From Myxococcota bacterium (GTDB lineage: Bacteria > Myxococcota_A > Polyangia > Polyangiales > Houyiibacteriaceae), in NCBI GenBank assembly GCA_020629955.1, contig JAHDCI010000027.1, positions 1-39,818 on the forward strand: a stretch of DNA of 39,818 nucleotides. Reading direction: 5' to 3'. Positions 6,160 to 15,400 of the stretch are shown here, piece by piece. Position 1 is the first letter of the stretch. Each line of letters opens with the position of its first letter. The notes under the pieces are model-generated. The model made no database searches. It saw only the letters and a program-made list of their open reading frames with translations, and was not told the DNA's origin. Both the position numbers and the translations under genes were made by a program.

Positions 6160-8253
6160 GTGCGCATGCTCACGATTGCCCGGTTCATCGCGTTCAGCGC
6201 CCTCTTCTTTACCTCCGTCGCCCTCGCGGACATCGGCGACAATAGCGTCGGACTCAACGCTCACGTTCCCACGCCAGACGAACTCGATCTTGCCGCGGCC
6301 TCCGGCGTGAACTGGATCCGGGTCGACGCGAATTGGTTCACCATGAACCCGGCTCGCGGCGACTTTAACTACGGGCAGATGGACGCGGTGGTCCGCGGAG
6401 CAAACGATCGCGGGCTTTCGGTCTTTATGACCTTCGCCTACGCGCCGGGCTGGGTGCCGCGGGGGCGGACGGGAGACGACGGCACGCCCAACGATGACGA
6501 GGTCGCAGGAAGTGCAGAGTGGGTCGCGTTTGTTGAGAATGCGGTGCCCCATTTTCGAGCGCTTGGCGTGCAGCACTTCGGTTTGTGGAATGAACCGAAC
6601 CTCGAGCAGTTCTGGGATGGTGATGTGAATACCTACCTCGACCGAATCCTCGTCCCCGGGAGTGAAGCGGTGCGCCGCGTCTGCGATGACTGCTTCGTGG
6701 TCGGCCCGGATCTCGCGCATATCGGGGACTACGACGATTTCCTTGAGGTCGTTCTCGAGCGCGCGATGGGGTCGTTCGATATTCTTGCGCATCATATCTA
6801 CAACGACTGGCCGGAGAATGGGCACTCTGTCTTCGATGGAGATGCGTTTCTGAATGCGCTTGAGATGCGCCGTTTCACAGGCGCGTTCGCGAGCCGGATC
6901 AGCCTGCGCGAACTGCTCGACGAAGCGGGGTATGATGGTGAGGTCTGGCTGACCGAGACGGGATATGAAGCAGAGCCTCCGGGCGACGCAGGGGAAGAAG
7001 AAAAGCAAGCGACGTACGTTCGACGTGTCCTTGAGGAGCAACTTGAGCGCGATTGGTGGACGCATACGTTTTTCTACGAGAACACCGATTGCGGCATCGA
7101 GATCCCCGGCTGCTCCATCGACGGTTTTGGCATCACTCGCCCGACTCGGGCTCGGCCGCGAGCTTTTCCGGCCGACTATCGCTTGAAGCCAGCCTACGAA
7201 GAACTCCGGCGGTTTATCGAGGAGAATCCCGAGATTCTGGATGCTGGCGATGCACCAAGTCCAGCCTGCAGCGATGGTCGCGATAACGATGGTGATGGCC
7301 TCGTCGACCTGGCAGACCCCGGATGCGAATCTGCGGGGGATAGCGATGAGACGGACGCGCCGGGTCCGGATCGGATGGAATCCATCGTCGCATCGGTCGC
7401 ACTCGACGGCTCACTCGATGAATGGGGGGACGATGGATGGGTTGCGCTCGATGCGGAGCGTGGAGCAGGCGGACTGGGTCGTGTATCCGCGGCAGATCTC
7501 TCGGTGCGCGCGGCTGCGAGGCATGATTCTGGAGGGCTCTGGCTTGCGTTTGAGGTCTCGGACGACACCCACCGAAACAACGAAGCGACCGATAGACTGT
7601 GGGCCTCCGATTCGGTTCAGGTCGCGTTCGACATCCAGCGGGACGGCGGTGATGGATACGACGAAGACGATGTCGAGTTCACGTTTGCGCTTTCTGAAGG
7701 CACCCAGTTTGGCGTTCAAAGTGCAGGCGAGACCGGCACGCCGGAGGTCGCGATCGCCCGTGACGGCGCCTCTACGATCTACGAAGTGCGTCTTCCCGCC
7801 GCAGCGCTTCCCGGCGTCGCGTGGGATGGTGACCATCGCTTCGGATTCTCGTTTTTGGTCAACGAAGACGATGGGGGCGGCCGCGAGGGATGGATCGAAT
7901 GGACTCCCGGGATCGGAATGGCGAAACAGCCGGAGGCATTCGGGGAGCTTCGATTAATGCCGGAAAGGACGCCGCCAACGCCGGATGCTGGGATTCCGGA
8001 TGGCGGTACCGACGGTGGAGGATTTGACGCCGGCTCCGATGCAGGAGGTCGCGACGGGGGATGGAGTGACGCCGGTGGCGCGGACGGGGGGACCGATGAT
8101 GCTGGGTTGATGCGTCCGGATATCGATGTGGGTGGATGTGCGTGTCGAACATCCGATTCCGGTTCGCGCTCGTTCTGGACCTTTGCCTTGCTGGCAGTCT
8201 TCGTCCTACGTCGCTCGTCGCCGCGACGCTCGCGAACACCTAGGGGGCGATAG
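6160..8253 (+). CDS. Secreted clan GH-A-like glycoside hydrolase with CBM9-like domain and MYXO-CTERM-like tail
   Basis: A 697-residue protein with a signal peptide (cleavage near residue 23), a TIM-barrel glycosidase domain (about 28-355), a linker, a CBM9/DOMON-like carbohydrate-binding beta-sandwich (about 405-600), a Gly/Asp repeat linker (about 606-650) and a C-terminal sorting tail. The catalytic pair of retaining clan GH-A enzymes is visible: acid/base Glu145 in LWNEPN and nucleophile Glu266 in WLTETGYE. The barrel resembles the GH39/GH5 type, so a beta-glycosidase acting on a plant or microbial polysaccharide is likely; the substrate is unknown. The linker contains CSDGRDNDGDGLVDLADPGC (370-389), a motif common in myxobacterial exoproteins. 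The tail CAC, then FWTFALLAVFVLRR, matches MYXO-CTERM, implying envelope anchoring. The start may be GTG 6160 or ATG 6166. The last 14 bases overlap the convergent gene. Confidence 0.9.
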   Translation: MRMLTIARFIAFSALFFTSVALADIGDNSVGLNAHVPTPDELDLAAASGVNWIRVDANWFTMNPARGDFNYGQMDAVVRGANDRGLSVFMTFAYAPGWVPRGRTGDDGTPNDDEVAGSAEWVAFVENAVPHFRALGVQHFGLWNEPNLEQFWDGDVNTYLDRILVPGSEAVRRVCDDCFVVGPDLAHIGDYDDFLEVVLERAMGSFDILAHHIYNDWPENGHSVFDGDAFLNALEMRRFTGAFASRISLRELLDEAGYDGEVWLTETGYEAEPPGDAGEEEKQATYVRRVLEEQLERDWWTHTFFYENTDCGIEIPGCSIDGFGITRPTRARPRAFPADYRLKPAYEELRRFIEENPEILDAGDAPSPACSDGRDNDGDGLVDLADPGCESAGDSDETDAPGPDRMESIVASVALDGSLDEWGDDGWVALDAERGAGGLGRVSAADLSVRAAARHDSGGLWLAFEVSDDTHRNNEATDRLWASDSVQVAFDIQRDGGDGYDEDDVEFTFALSEGTQFGVQSAGETGTPEVAIARDGASTIYEVRLPAAALPGVAWDGDHRFGFSFLVNEDDGGGREGWIEWTPGIGMAKQPEAFGELRLMPERTPPTPDAGIPDGGTDGGGFDAGSDAGGRDGGWSDAGGADGGTDDAGLMRPDIDVGGCACRTSDSGSRSFWTFALLAVFVLRRSSPRRSRTPRGR

Positions 8254-8809
8254 GGTAGGCGCAGGTTCCATCGTCAAGGCAGATCCCCATCCGGCCGGCG
8301 CTGCATTCGTCGTCGGAGCAGCACGGCAGGCACGTGCCCTCGACGCATGCGACGTCGCCGCTTCCCGTGCCGCAGTCTTCGGAAGTGTTGCACTCTCCCA
8401 TCGCGAACGGACGCGCGGGCTGGCACTGCCCTTCGGCGGAGCAGATCGTATCGGTCACTCGGAAGTAGCCTCGGCTGCATGTGCGGTCGTCCGTACACGC
8501 TGAGCAGACACCATCGTTGCAGACCAACCATTCGTCCCGTCCGCGGCAATCGATCGTGGTTCGGCACGTGCGCCCCTCGAGCGATCCGGATGGGAAGACG
8601 GGCTCTCGCATGGACTCGCACATGCCCACCGATCCGTCCTCCGAAGAGCCGACGTCGGTTGAACTGTCCTCCGATGGCAGGACATCGCGGGTGGCATCTT
8701 CGATCGGTCCATCGGCAGACGCGTCCATCGCCCTTTCCTCACTCGGAAGCAGGTGATGCTGATAACAGCCGAGAGCGAGGAATACGATCGATAGACGCAG
8801 GGTGCTCAT
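8240..8809 (-). CDS. Cysteine-rich lipoprotein
   Basis: A 189-residue protein with a lipoprotein signal peptide ending LALGC; Cys15 is the lipid anchor. An acidic Ser/Asp-rich linker (about 28-60) is followed by a Cys-rich region with 18 further cysteines spaced in C-x-x-D-C and C-x-x-G-x-C patterns, as in the extracellular Cys-rich repeats common in myxobacterial surface proteins. Many disulfides are likely, which fits the thiol-disulfide protein encoded nearby at 2771. The start lies 7 bases after the helicase stop codon, so it is probably the last gene of that operon. Its N-terminus (CYQHH) resembles the lipoprotein at 4930 (CYQSH). The function is unknown. Confidence 0.82.
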   Translation of the reverse strand: MSTLRLSIVFLALGCYQHHLLPSEERAMDASADGPIEDATRDVLPSEDSSTDVGSSEDGSVGMCESMREPVFPSGSLEGRTCRTTIDCRGRDEWLVCNDGVCSACTDDRTCSRGYFRVTDTICSAEGQCQPARPFAMGECNTSEDCGTGSGDVACVEGTCLPCCSDDECSAGRMGICLDDGTCAYPIAP

Positions 8810-8816
8810 TTCGGCA

Positions 8817-11345
8817 CTACTCCGACAAGCTCACAAAATGGAGCACTGGAGCCCCCGCCTCGCGGGATTCCTCCAGGGAAACCGTGGCGTTGAGTCGCCA
8901 GCCGTGATGGTCTTCGGGATCGCACAGAATCTGTTCCACCGACCACTCGCTGTCTCCTTGCGTCACCAGTGAGTGCTTCGCGGCTCGCGCCTCGGGGTCG
9001 AGAAGAATCGCGTCGTAGGTCTCGAAGTACGCATCCACTCCGGGCTGAAGCTGTTCTCCCTTGCACTCGACGAATAGGGCCGATGCACCTTCCGCGTTTT
9101 TTCGGGCGAGCGCGCGCACAACCTGCCAAACCGCGTTTCGGACCATGACTTGAAACGCGCGCTTGTTGCGCGTGATGTCGACGACTTCGTCTTTGGCGTC
9201 CTCTTGCTCTGCCATTTTCTTCGCGGCAGCTTCCGGATCGGAGAGCGCTTCCCATTCGTTCATGAGGCTCGCGTCGACCGAGGTCACGACCAACTCAAGC
9301 CACTCGATGAGGTCGAGTAGCTCGTCGGTCTTATCGGGCTCCGGCACCGTATGGAGGAGTGACTTGTAGGCGTTGGAGAGGTGTCGAAGTAGCACTCCTT
9401 CGCTCCGTCCGAGGCCATATTCTTTGACGTACTCGTTAAAGTTCATCCCAAGTTCGTACATATCGCGGACGATGCTTTTGGGCCGAATCGATTCGGAGCC
9501 CACCCACGGGTGGTGTTCGCGAAAGGTTTCGTACGTCGCGTAGAGCAAATCCGATTTCGGTTTCGGTCGGTCGATTTCCTCGAGCTTCGCCATGCGCTCG
9601 TCGTACTCGATTCCCTCGGCTTTCATCTCTCCGATCGCCCGTCCACGGATGGTATCGAGCTGCCTTCGGAGTACCGCGTTCGGGTCTTCGAGGGTCGCCT
9701 CAATCACGCTCACGACGTCAAGCGCGTAGTCTTCGGATTCTTTGTCGAGCACTTCGATTACCTCAACGACATAAGGGCCGAGCGGCTGGTTCATGGCGAA
9801 GTCTTGCTGAAGCTCGCCAGCGATCCGCGGTCCGATATCGCTCATCTCGACGACGCCGGCTCCGTGGAGAGAGCGCAACATTTGAATGGCGCGCAGCCCG
9901 TGTCTTCGTTGCTTCACCTTCGATTCATGGCTGCTCTTGATGAGCGATTTGATCGCGTTGCAACCTTCCTTCGGCTTCGCGTCAGGTTCGTCCTGCCTTG
10001 CGAGGAGCGAGAGGATCAATCCGTGTGAAACCATAAAGCGGCTGCGCAGCGGTTCGCTCTCCCCTTCGATCAGTGACGTATACTTCGCTTCGTCCCAGTG
10101 GGCGTATCCGCGTTCGGGAGGCTTCCGGAGCTTGAGCTTTCGTTGCTTCTTCTTGTCGTCGCCAGCCTTGAGGCGCATGACGCGATTTTCGATCTCGTGC
10201 TCGGGAGCCTGTGCATAGACAAAACCTTCGTCATCGTAGCCGCGGCGTCCTGCGCGTCCTGCGATTTGCTTGAAGTGGCGTACCGTGAGGACGGATGTCT
10301 TTTCGCCATTGTATTTGCAGAGCTTCGTAAATAGCACGGAGCGGATCGGAACGTTCACACCCACGCCAAGCGTATCGGTGCCGCAGATGAGCTTCAGCAT
10401 GCCCTTTTGCGCAAGCCGTTCGACGAGGCGTCGATACTTCGGAAGCATTCCTGCGTGATGAACGCCTACCCCGTGGGAAAGCCACCGCTTCAGTTCTTTG
10501 CCGAACGGACTATCGAACCGGGTATCGCGCATTGCCTCCGCGATCGCTTTCTTTTCGTCCTTTTCGATGAGCTTTAGGCTCATCAATGCTTGCGCGTGTT
10601 CCGCGGTATCGCGTTGCGTGAAGTGAACGATGTAGACTGGCGCTTTGTCATCCTTCAGCAGGTCGTCGATGGTCTCGTGAAGCGGGACCTCTTGGTAGCT
10701 AAAGTGCAGCGGGACGGGACGCTGGTCGGTCTTCACGAGAGCGGTTTCCGCGCCCGTCAGATCACTCATCGTGTCTTCAAAAAACTTCGTGTCGCCGAGC
10801 GTCGCGCTCATGAGCAAGAAGCGTGATTGAGGAAGTTCGAGCAGTGGAATCTGCCAGGCGACGCCGCGTTCTCGTTCGCTATAGAAATGAAACTCGTCCA
10901 TGACGACGTGGTCAACGTCGGCGCGGCTGCCGCCCCGTAGTGCGACGCTCGCGAGGATTTCTGCGGTCGCACAGATCACCGGCGCGTCGGCGTTGACCGA
11001 GGCATCCCCCGTCATGAGTCCCACGTTCTTTGGACCGAGCGCGCGACAGAGATCGAAGAATTTCTCGTTGACCAGCGCTTTGATCGGCGCTGTGTAGAAA
11101 GTGACCTTGTCCTCCGCGAGTGCTTTGAATGCGAAGGCGAGCGCCACCAGCGACTTTCCACTCCCGGTCGGCGTCGCAAGGATGACGTTCTTCCCGCTAA
11201 AGAGTTCGAGGATCGCCTCTTCCTGGGCTTCGTAGAGCTCCAGACCCTGGCTCTCCGTATAGGTCAAAAACGCATCGAGAAGCTCGTCCGCGCTGGAACC
11301 CTTCGGGGGCAGACAGGCTTCGAGCGGGGCTTTTTCAGTGGTCAT
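8817..11345 (-). CDS. Ski2-like DEAD/DEAH-box helicase with DUF3516-type C-terminus
   Basis: An 842-residue superfamily 2 helicase, probably acting on RNA or nucleic-acid structures in the cytoplasm. Motif I is ATPTGSGKS (57-65), motif II DEFH (150-153), motif III SAT (180-182), and motif VI QIAGRAGRRG (360-369), which is typical of the Ski2/Mtr4/Brr2 group. The C-terminal half (about 400-842) matches my memory of the DUF3516 extension found in bacterial Ski2-like helicases. A basic stretch KKKQRKLKLRKPPERG follows the helicase core. Its ATG overlaps the stop of the upstream metallopeptidase-like gene by four bases (ATGA), so the two are translationally coupled. Helicase activity is well supported; the substrate is not known. 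Confidence 0.92.
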   Translation of the reverse strand: MTTEKAPLEACLPPKGSSADELLDAFLTYTESQGLELYEAQEEAILELFSGKNVILATPTGSGKSLVALAFAFKALAEDKVTFYTAPIKALVNEKFFDLCRALGPKNVGLMTGDASVNADAPVICATAEILASVALRGGSRADVDHVVMDEFHFYSERERGVAWQIPLLELPQSRFLLMSATLGDTKFFEDTMSDLTGAETALVKTDQRPVPLHFSYQEVPLHETIDDLLKDDKAPVYIVHFTQRDTAEHAQALMSLKLIEKDEKKAIAEAMRDTRFDSPFGKELKRWLSHGVGVHHAGMLPKYRRLVERLAQKGMLKLICGTDTLGVGVNVPIRSVLFTKLCKYNGEKTSVLTVRHFKQIAGRAGRRGYDDEGFVYAQAPEHEIENRVMRLKAGDDKKKQRKLKLRKPPERGYAHWDEAKYTSLIEGESEPLRSRFMVSHGLILSLLARQDEPDAKPKEGCNAIKSLIKSSHESKVKQRRHGLRAIQMLRSLHGAGVVEMSDIGPRIAGELQQDFAMNQPLGPYVVEVIEVLDKESEDYALDVVSVIEATLEDPNAVLRRQLDTIRGRAIGEMKAEGIEYDERMAKLEEIDRPKPKSDLLYATYETFREHHPWVGSESIRPKSIVRDMYELGMNFNEYVKEYGLGRSEGVLLRHLSNAYKSLLHTVPEPDKTDELLDLIEWLELVVTSVDASLMNEWEALSDPEAAAKKMAEQEDAKDEVVDITRNKRAFQVMVRNAVWQVVRALARKNAEGASALFVECKGEQLQPGVDAYFETYDAILLDPEARAAKHSLVTQGDSEWSVEQILCDPEDHHGWRLNATVSLEESREAGAPVLHFVSLSE

Positions 11346-11911
11346 ATCGTTGCTTCAATCTCGTCGAGCAGTGCGTCGATGCGCCGGTGGAGTTGCTTTG
11401 GAAAAGGCCACATCCAGCCGTAGGCTCCGCTCGTGAACTGTCGAATAACATGTTCTCGAAGCGTTGGCGCGCGGGCGGCTTTGATTCCGTAAACCTCGGC
11501 GGTCGCTCGAAAAGTCTCTGCGTAGGCCTCCCATTCCATCATGGCTCGACCGGCGGCGAGACCGAGGGGAAGGATGGGGAGCAGATAGATCAGGGCGGCA
11601 CCCACAAGGGTGTAGCGGCGGAACTGACGGAGGTGGACGGCTTCATGGCGCAGGACGGTATACCGCGAGCGCGGGTCACGCTTTTCCCAGCCGGCCGGCA
11701 GATAGATGCGCTGCCCAATCGTGGTGACGTAGCGGCTCAGAAAGAAGCGCTGTTGACCGAAGGTGACGATGATCAAGGCGCCATGCAGAAGTTTGCAAAA
11801 GGCACTCTCGCTCTTGTCGATGACGCGGAGTTTCGGGAACTCGCGTTTCAGTTCCGCCACGTAGGCTTCGGGCGACGGGTCACTCCTGCTTTCGGGTCCT
11901 CGTTTCGACAT
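11342..11911 (-). CDS. Small membrane protein with HExxH motif, putative metallopeptidase
   Basis: A 189-residue protein containing RHEAVHLRQ, with the zinc-type HExxH at residues 89-93. A hydrophobic segment (about 101-120, LVGAALIYLLPILPLGLAAG) follows, then EWEAYAETFRA (about 126-136), whose glutamates could supply the third zinc ligand. This order (HExxH, membrane segment, distal Glu) recalls gluzincin-type peptidases, but it is much shorter than M48 or M56 proteins and no family is certain. The start at 11911 (MSKRGPESRS) was chosen because the upstream in-frame extension overlaps the divergent gene and looks non-coding. It is the first gene of an operon with the helicase, joined by an ATGA overlap. 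Peptidase activity is inferred from the motif only. Confidence 0.75.
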   Translation of the reverse strand: MSKRGPESRSDPSPEAYVAELKREFPKLRVIDKSESAFCKLLHGALIIVTFGQQRFFLSRYVTTIGQRIYLPAGWEKRDPRSRYTVLRHEAVHLRQFRRYTLVGAALIYLLPILPLGLAAGRAMMEWEAYAETFRATAEVYGIKAARAPTLREHVIRQFTSGAYGWMWPFPKQLHRRIDALLDEIEATI

Positions 11912-11959
11912 GCTGCTTCTAGCGTTGCTTCGAACGCCGCTCGAAGGTACCACCAATAG

Positions 11960-12466
11960 GTGTTTTCGACTCGCATTCGATGGGCACTCTTCGGGCTCGC
12001 TTTGGGTTTCGCGATCCTGGTCTTCTCGCGTGGGCAGCGGCCGCTCGCGTTTGCGCTTTCCGGCGTTGCCGCGCTCCTCGCCTACGGGCATTTTCGTTAC
12101 GGCGCCGTTCGGCTCGCGTTCACCGCCCTGCGGCAAGGGAAACTCAGGCGCGCGGCGGCGCTGCTTGGGCCAGATTCGGATTTGCACTCCGCAGAGACGA
12201 AGGCGTATCGGGCTTGGATCAAGGGTGCCGTTTTCGAATCCAAAGGTGAGCTGACAGCGGCTGCTCGCGAGATGGAGACCGCCATCGAGCTCGGCCTTCG
12301 GACGCGCCGCGATGAGAGTATTGCGCGGGCTACACTGCTTGGGCTTGAGGTCAAACGCGGTCGTCTCGAAACCGCCAATGAACTCTTCCAATGGCTGGAA
12401 GAGAGCGGAGAGCCCAAAGCGTTGGTTCAGAGGGTTCGCGATGATTTCGCGGACGACCTCGCGTAG
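11960..12466 (+). CDS. Small membrane protein with TPR-like helical region, first gene of the rec operon
   Basis: A 168-residue protein starting at GTG. Two hydrophobic segments at about 8-22 and 28-43 form a membrane hairpin, followed by a helical, cytoplasmic or periplasmic part of about 110 residues with TPR-like periodicity (ALRQGKLRRAAALLGP, then AWIKGAVFESKGELTAAARE). The stop is 26 bases before recC and it reads in the same direction, so it is likely co-transcribed with it. It starts 48 bases from the divergent HExxH gene. No family name was recognised. AGG sits too close to the GTG for a good ribosome site, so the true start could be slightly downstream. Confidence 0.7.
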   Translation: MFSTRIRWALFGLALGFAILVFSRGQRPLAFALSGVAALLAYGHFRYGAVRLAFTALRQGKLRRAAALLGPDSDLHSAETKAYRAWIKGAVFESKGELTAAAREMETAIELGLRTRRDESIARATLLGLEVKRGRLETANELFQWLEESGEPKALVQRVRDDFADDLA

Positions 12467-12492
12467 GAAGTCGCCTGTGTTTGGTGATCGCG

Positions 12493-15400
12493 ATGCTTAA
12501 GCTGGTCTATAGTCACCGCCCCGCGCACCTCTTGGACGCGCTCTCCGAACAGGTGATCTCGATTCGGGACCGGTCTCCACTCTTGCCGATCTCGGTTCTG
12601 TCTGCTGGGGCAAGCGTTGAGCGTTCAATCGAACTCGGCCTCGCCCAGCGCATGGGAATCGCAGCGAACTTGCGACATTCGCGCCCGCGTCGATACCTCG
12701 CGGAGCTTTTGCAGCGCCGCTCGGAGGTGGAGCTTCTGAACCGTCGCGCTCTTGAGCGCCGTCTCTTAGCGCTTCTTGGCGATGCCCGCTTTTTAGATGC
12801 CCCCGGTCTCCAGCCGCTACGCCGCTATTTACACGCGGAGCTAAGCGACCGAACGCCAGGACGGCGAACCGTTCAGCTTTCGCGAAAACTGTCTCGTCTC
12901 TACGACCAGCTCGCATTGCATGCGCCAGCCCGGCTGCTCGAGATGGAAGAGAACGTTCCCTCGATTTCGTTTGAGGGGGAGGGATCCGCATCCACCCCGA
13001 TCTGGCAAGCGTCTCTCTGGCGCGAGCTTCGCAGGGTGGTGCCGGAACTCCCGCTCTACGCCTGTTACAGACAGCTTCGGGAAGTGGCGCCCAAAACTCC
13101 ACTCTTCGTGTATGGGCTGAGCGAGCTGCCTATCGCGGTTCTCCAGTCGCTTCGGGTTCTCTCGGAGGGCACCGACGTTACCGTTTTGCACCCGAATCCG
13201 TGCCGTGAGTTTTGGGAGGACGCGCTCGGACGTGAGGACGAACTCGACGATGCGACGCCGCTTCCGCTCGCTTGGTGGGGGCGCCTCGGGCGAGAGACGA
13301 TTCGCCGCCTGAATGAGGCAGCGGGCGGCAGTTTTGAAGCGCGCTTCGAGGACCCGGATATCCCCCGTGTCGAAGAATCCGCGGAAGCCTTCGCGGGCGA
13401 CCTCTCAGGTGAGGAGAGCGGGCAGACGTCGCTGTTTCCGATGCTCGGCGTGCCATCCGGAAGCCATCGGCCGACGCGCGGATTACTTCATCGCATTCGA
13501 GACGATATTCTGCTCTATCGACGGGGAGATCGCGGTGCGAATGCAGCAAGCGCCGAGCTTGTCGATCCCTCCCTTCGTATCGCCGCCGCACCGAATCTGA
13601 AGCGCGAGCTGGAGTATGTCGCCGAGTCCATCTGGGAGGTGGTCCGCGAAGAAGGGATTCGTTTCTCCGATATTGCCTTGCGGGTCCCGCCGGGGGCGCT
13701 CTCGAGTGTGCTTCCGGTGTTGGAACGCGTCTTTTCGGAAGCCGAGAACATTCCGTATCACGTTGCATCGACCGCACTTCATCTCCGCAGCGCCCCCTTC
13801 GAGCTTGTCGAGGCCATCGTCGCGCTGCTCGAGACCGACCTTCGACGGGCGGACATGCTTCGAGTATTGATGCACCCCCGTCTTCGCGTCGAAGGGCTTC
13901 GCATGGAAGGTGGAGCGGAGCGCGCGCACTGGCCGGCATTGGTGGATTTGGCAGGCGCGTTTCAAGGTCTCGACCGCGCCGCGTTTGCTGGGACTTACGT
14001 AGAAGGGGATTCCTTGAACTGGCGACAAGCGGCTCTGCGATGGTCGCTCGGGGAGCTCATGGGAGATGCCGCGCCGCTCTCGCTCGACGGCTACGCCTAC
14101 CGTCCCGTAAGCGGCGGGCATGACGCCTCGCCGCATCTTCTGGCCGAACGGGTGCAGTCGATTCTGAAGGCGGCCACGCGTGCACGCGAGCCAGGCACAC
14201 TCGAGGAATGGTCGACCTTTTTTGCGGAACTCATCGAGACGTTTGTGGAGCCGCGTGGTGATCGAGAACGTCAGCAGCTTCAGCGTGTGGTCCGAGTCGC
14301 GCGGAATCTTCTTCGTGGCTCACAAGGGATTGTCGTTTCGAGTGGACCTGCTGCTCCCGAAACAGAAGACGTGCTCGGAGCTCAGGTCTTTTCCTTTGAG
14401 GCGGCTGCAGAGCTCTTTCTTGGCGGCGTTCGTTCGCTCGCGGCGTCCGAAGGCGAAGTCCTATGCGAAGGGGTTCACGTCGCCGAACTTGAAGATTCCC
14501 AGTTTGTCGCTTTCGACGCGATTTTCGTGGTCGGTCTCAGTGAAGGTGCACTGCCGAGAAGGGCCGGAGGCGATGACTTATCGGGCATGGGCGAGCGTGA
14601 CGAAGTCGCGGAGCTCATCGCTTCGAGGCCGGCTCAACGTGATCGCTACGCCTTCCTTGAACTCTTCCAGCTCGCGCGGCGGCGACTCTACTTTTCCTGG
14701 GTAGCGTTCGACGCTTCGAGCGGGGAGAAGGTCGAACCAGCATCGCTCCTTCATCAGCTTCTCTCGTTGCTAGAGCATCAATATCTTGGAGCGAGCGCTC
14801 GAGTCGAGCGGATCGATTGGCTTCGGGCCCGCGAGCAGATTGCCTCTCCTCGCGGCAATGCGCGTGCTGCTCTTGGCGAGGCGACGATTGAAGCGAGCAT
14901 TTTACTTGGGGGAGAACGCGCTCGTCGCGCCCTTGGTCGAGAGATCGTTCGCTCCGATCTTCATGGGCTCCCCCCGCACTGGGAAGACGCTCTGTTTCTT
15001 GGCGCGCAGGAGAACTCGCTGAGTTTCGAAGACGCCGCGCCCGAGAGCCCCGTCTTCTTGAGTAGCCTGAAAACCTTCCTTCGTAACCCGGCGCAAGGTT
15101 TCGCGAGCGACCGGCTCGCCATGCGAGACGATGACGAACGCGAAGCCTTTGCACGCGAGGAGGAACCATTGCGTGCCTCCGGTCTCGATCGCGTCGCTGC
15201 GCTTCGAGGCGCGCTGCTTGACGGACTCGCGACCCGTCAGCGCCCCGAGAAGCTCTTTCGCGAGCGTATTGAGGTTCTGAAGGATGCGGGTCGCTGGCCG
15301 CTCGGTGCTTTGAACGAACGGGAGATGGAGCGGTGCGACCAGATCCTCGAAAGCTGGAAAAAGGGCCTGATCGGATCCGTGTCGCGGAGCGGACTGAAAC

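Noticed and set aside
5350-7065. 571-codon minus-strand open frame spanning the 4930 lipoprotein and the glycosidase
   Set aside because: It crosses two well-supported genes and their intergenic gap, with a low-complexity basic translation and no recognisable domain.
11912-12391. N-terminal extension of the HExxH gene beyond 11911
   Set aside because: It would overlap most of the divergent TPR-like gene, and its translation lacks regular structure; the ATG at 11911 gives a sensible protein.
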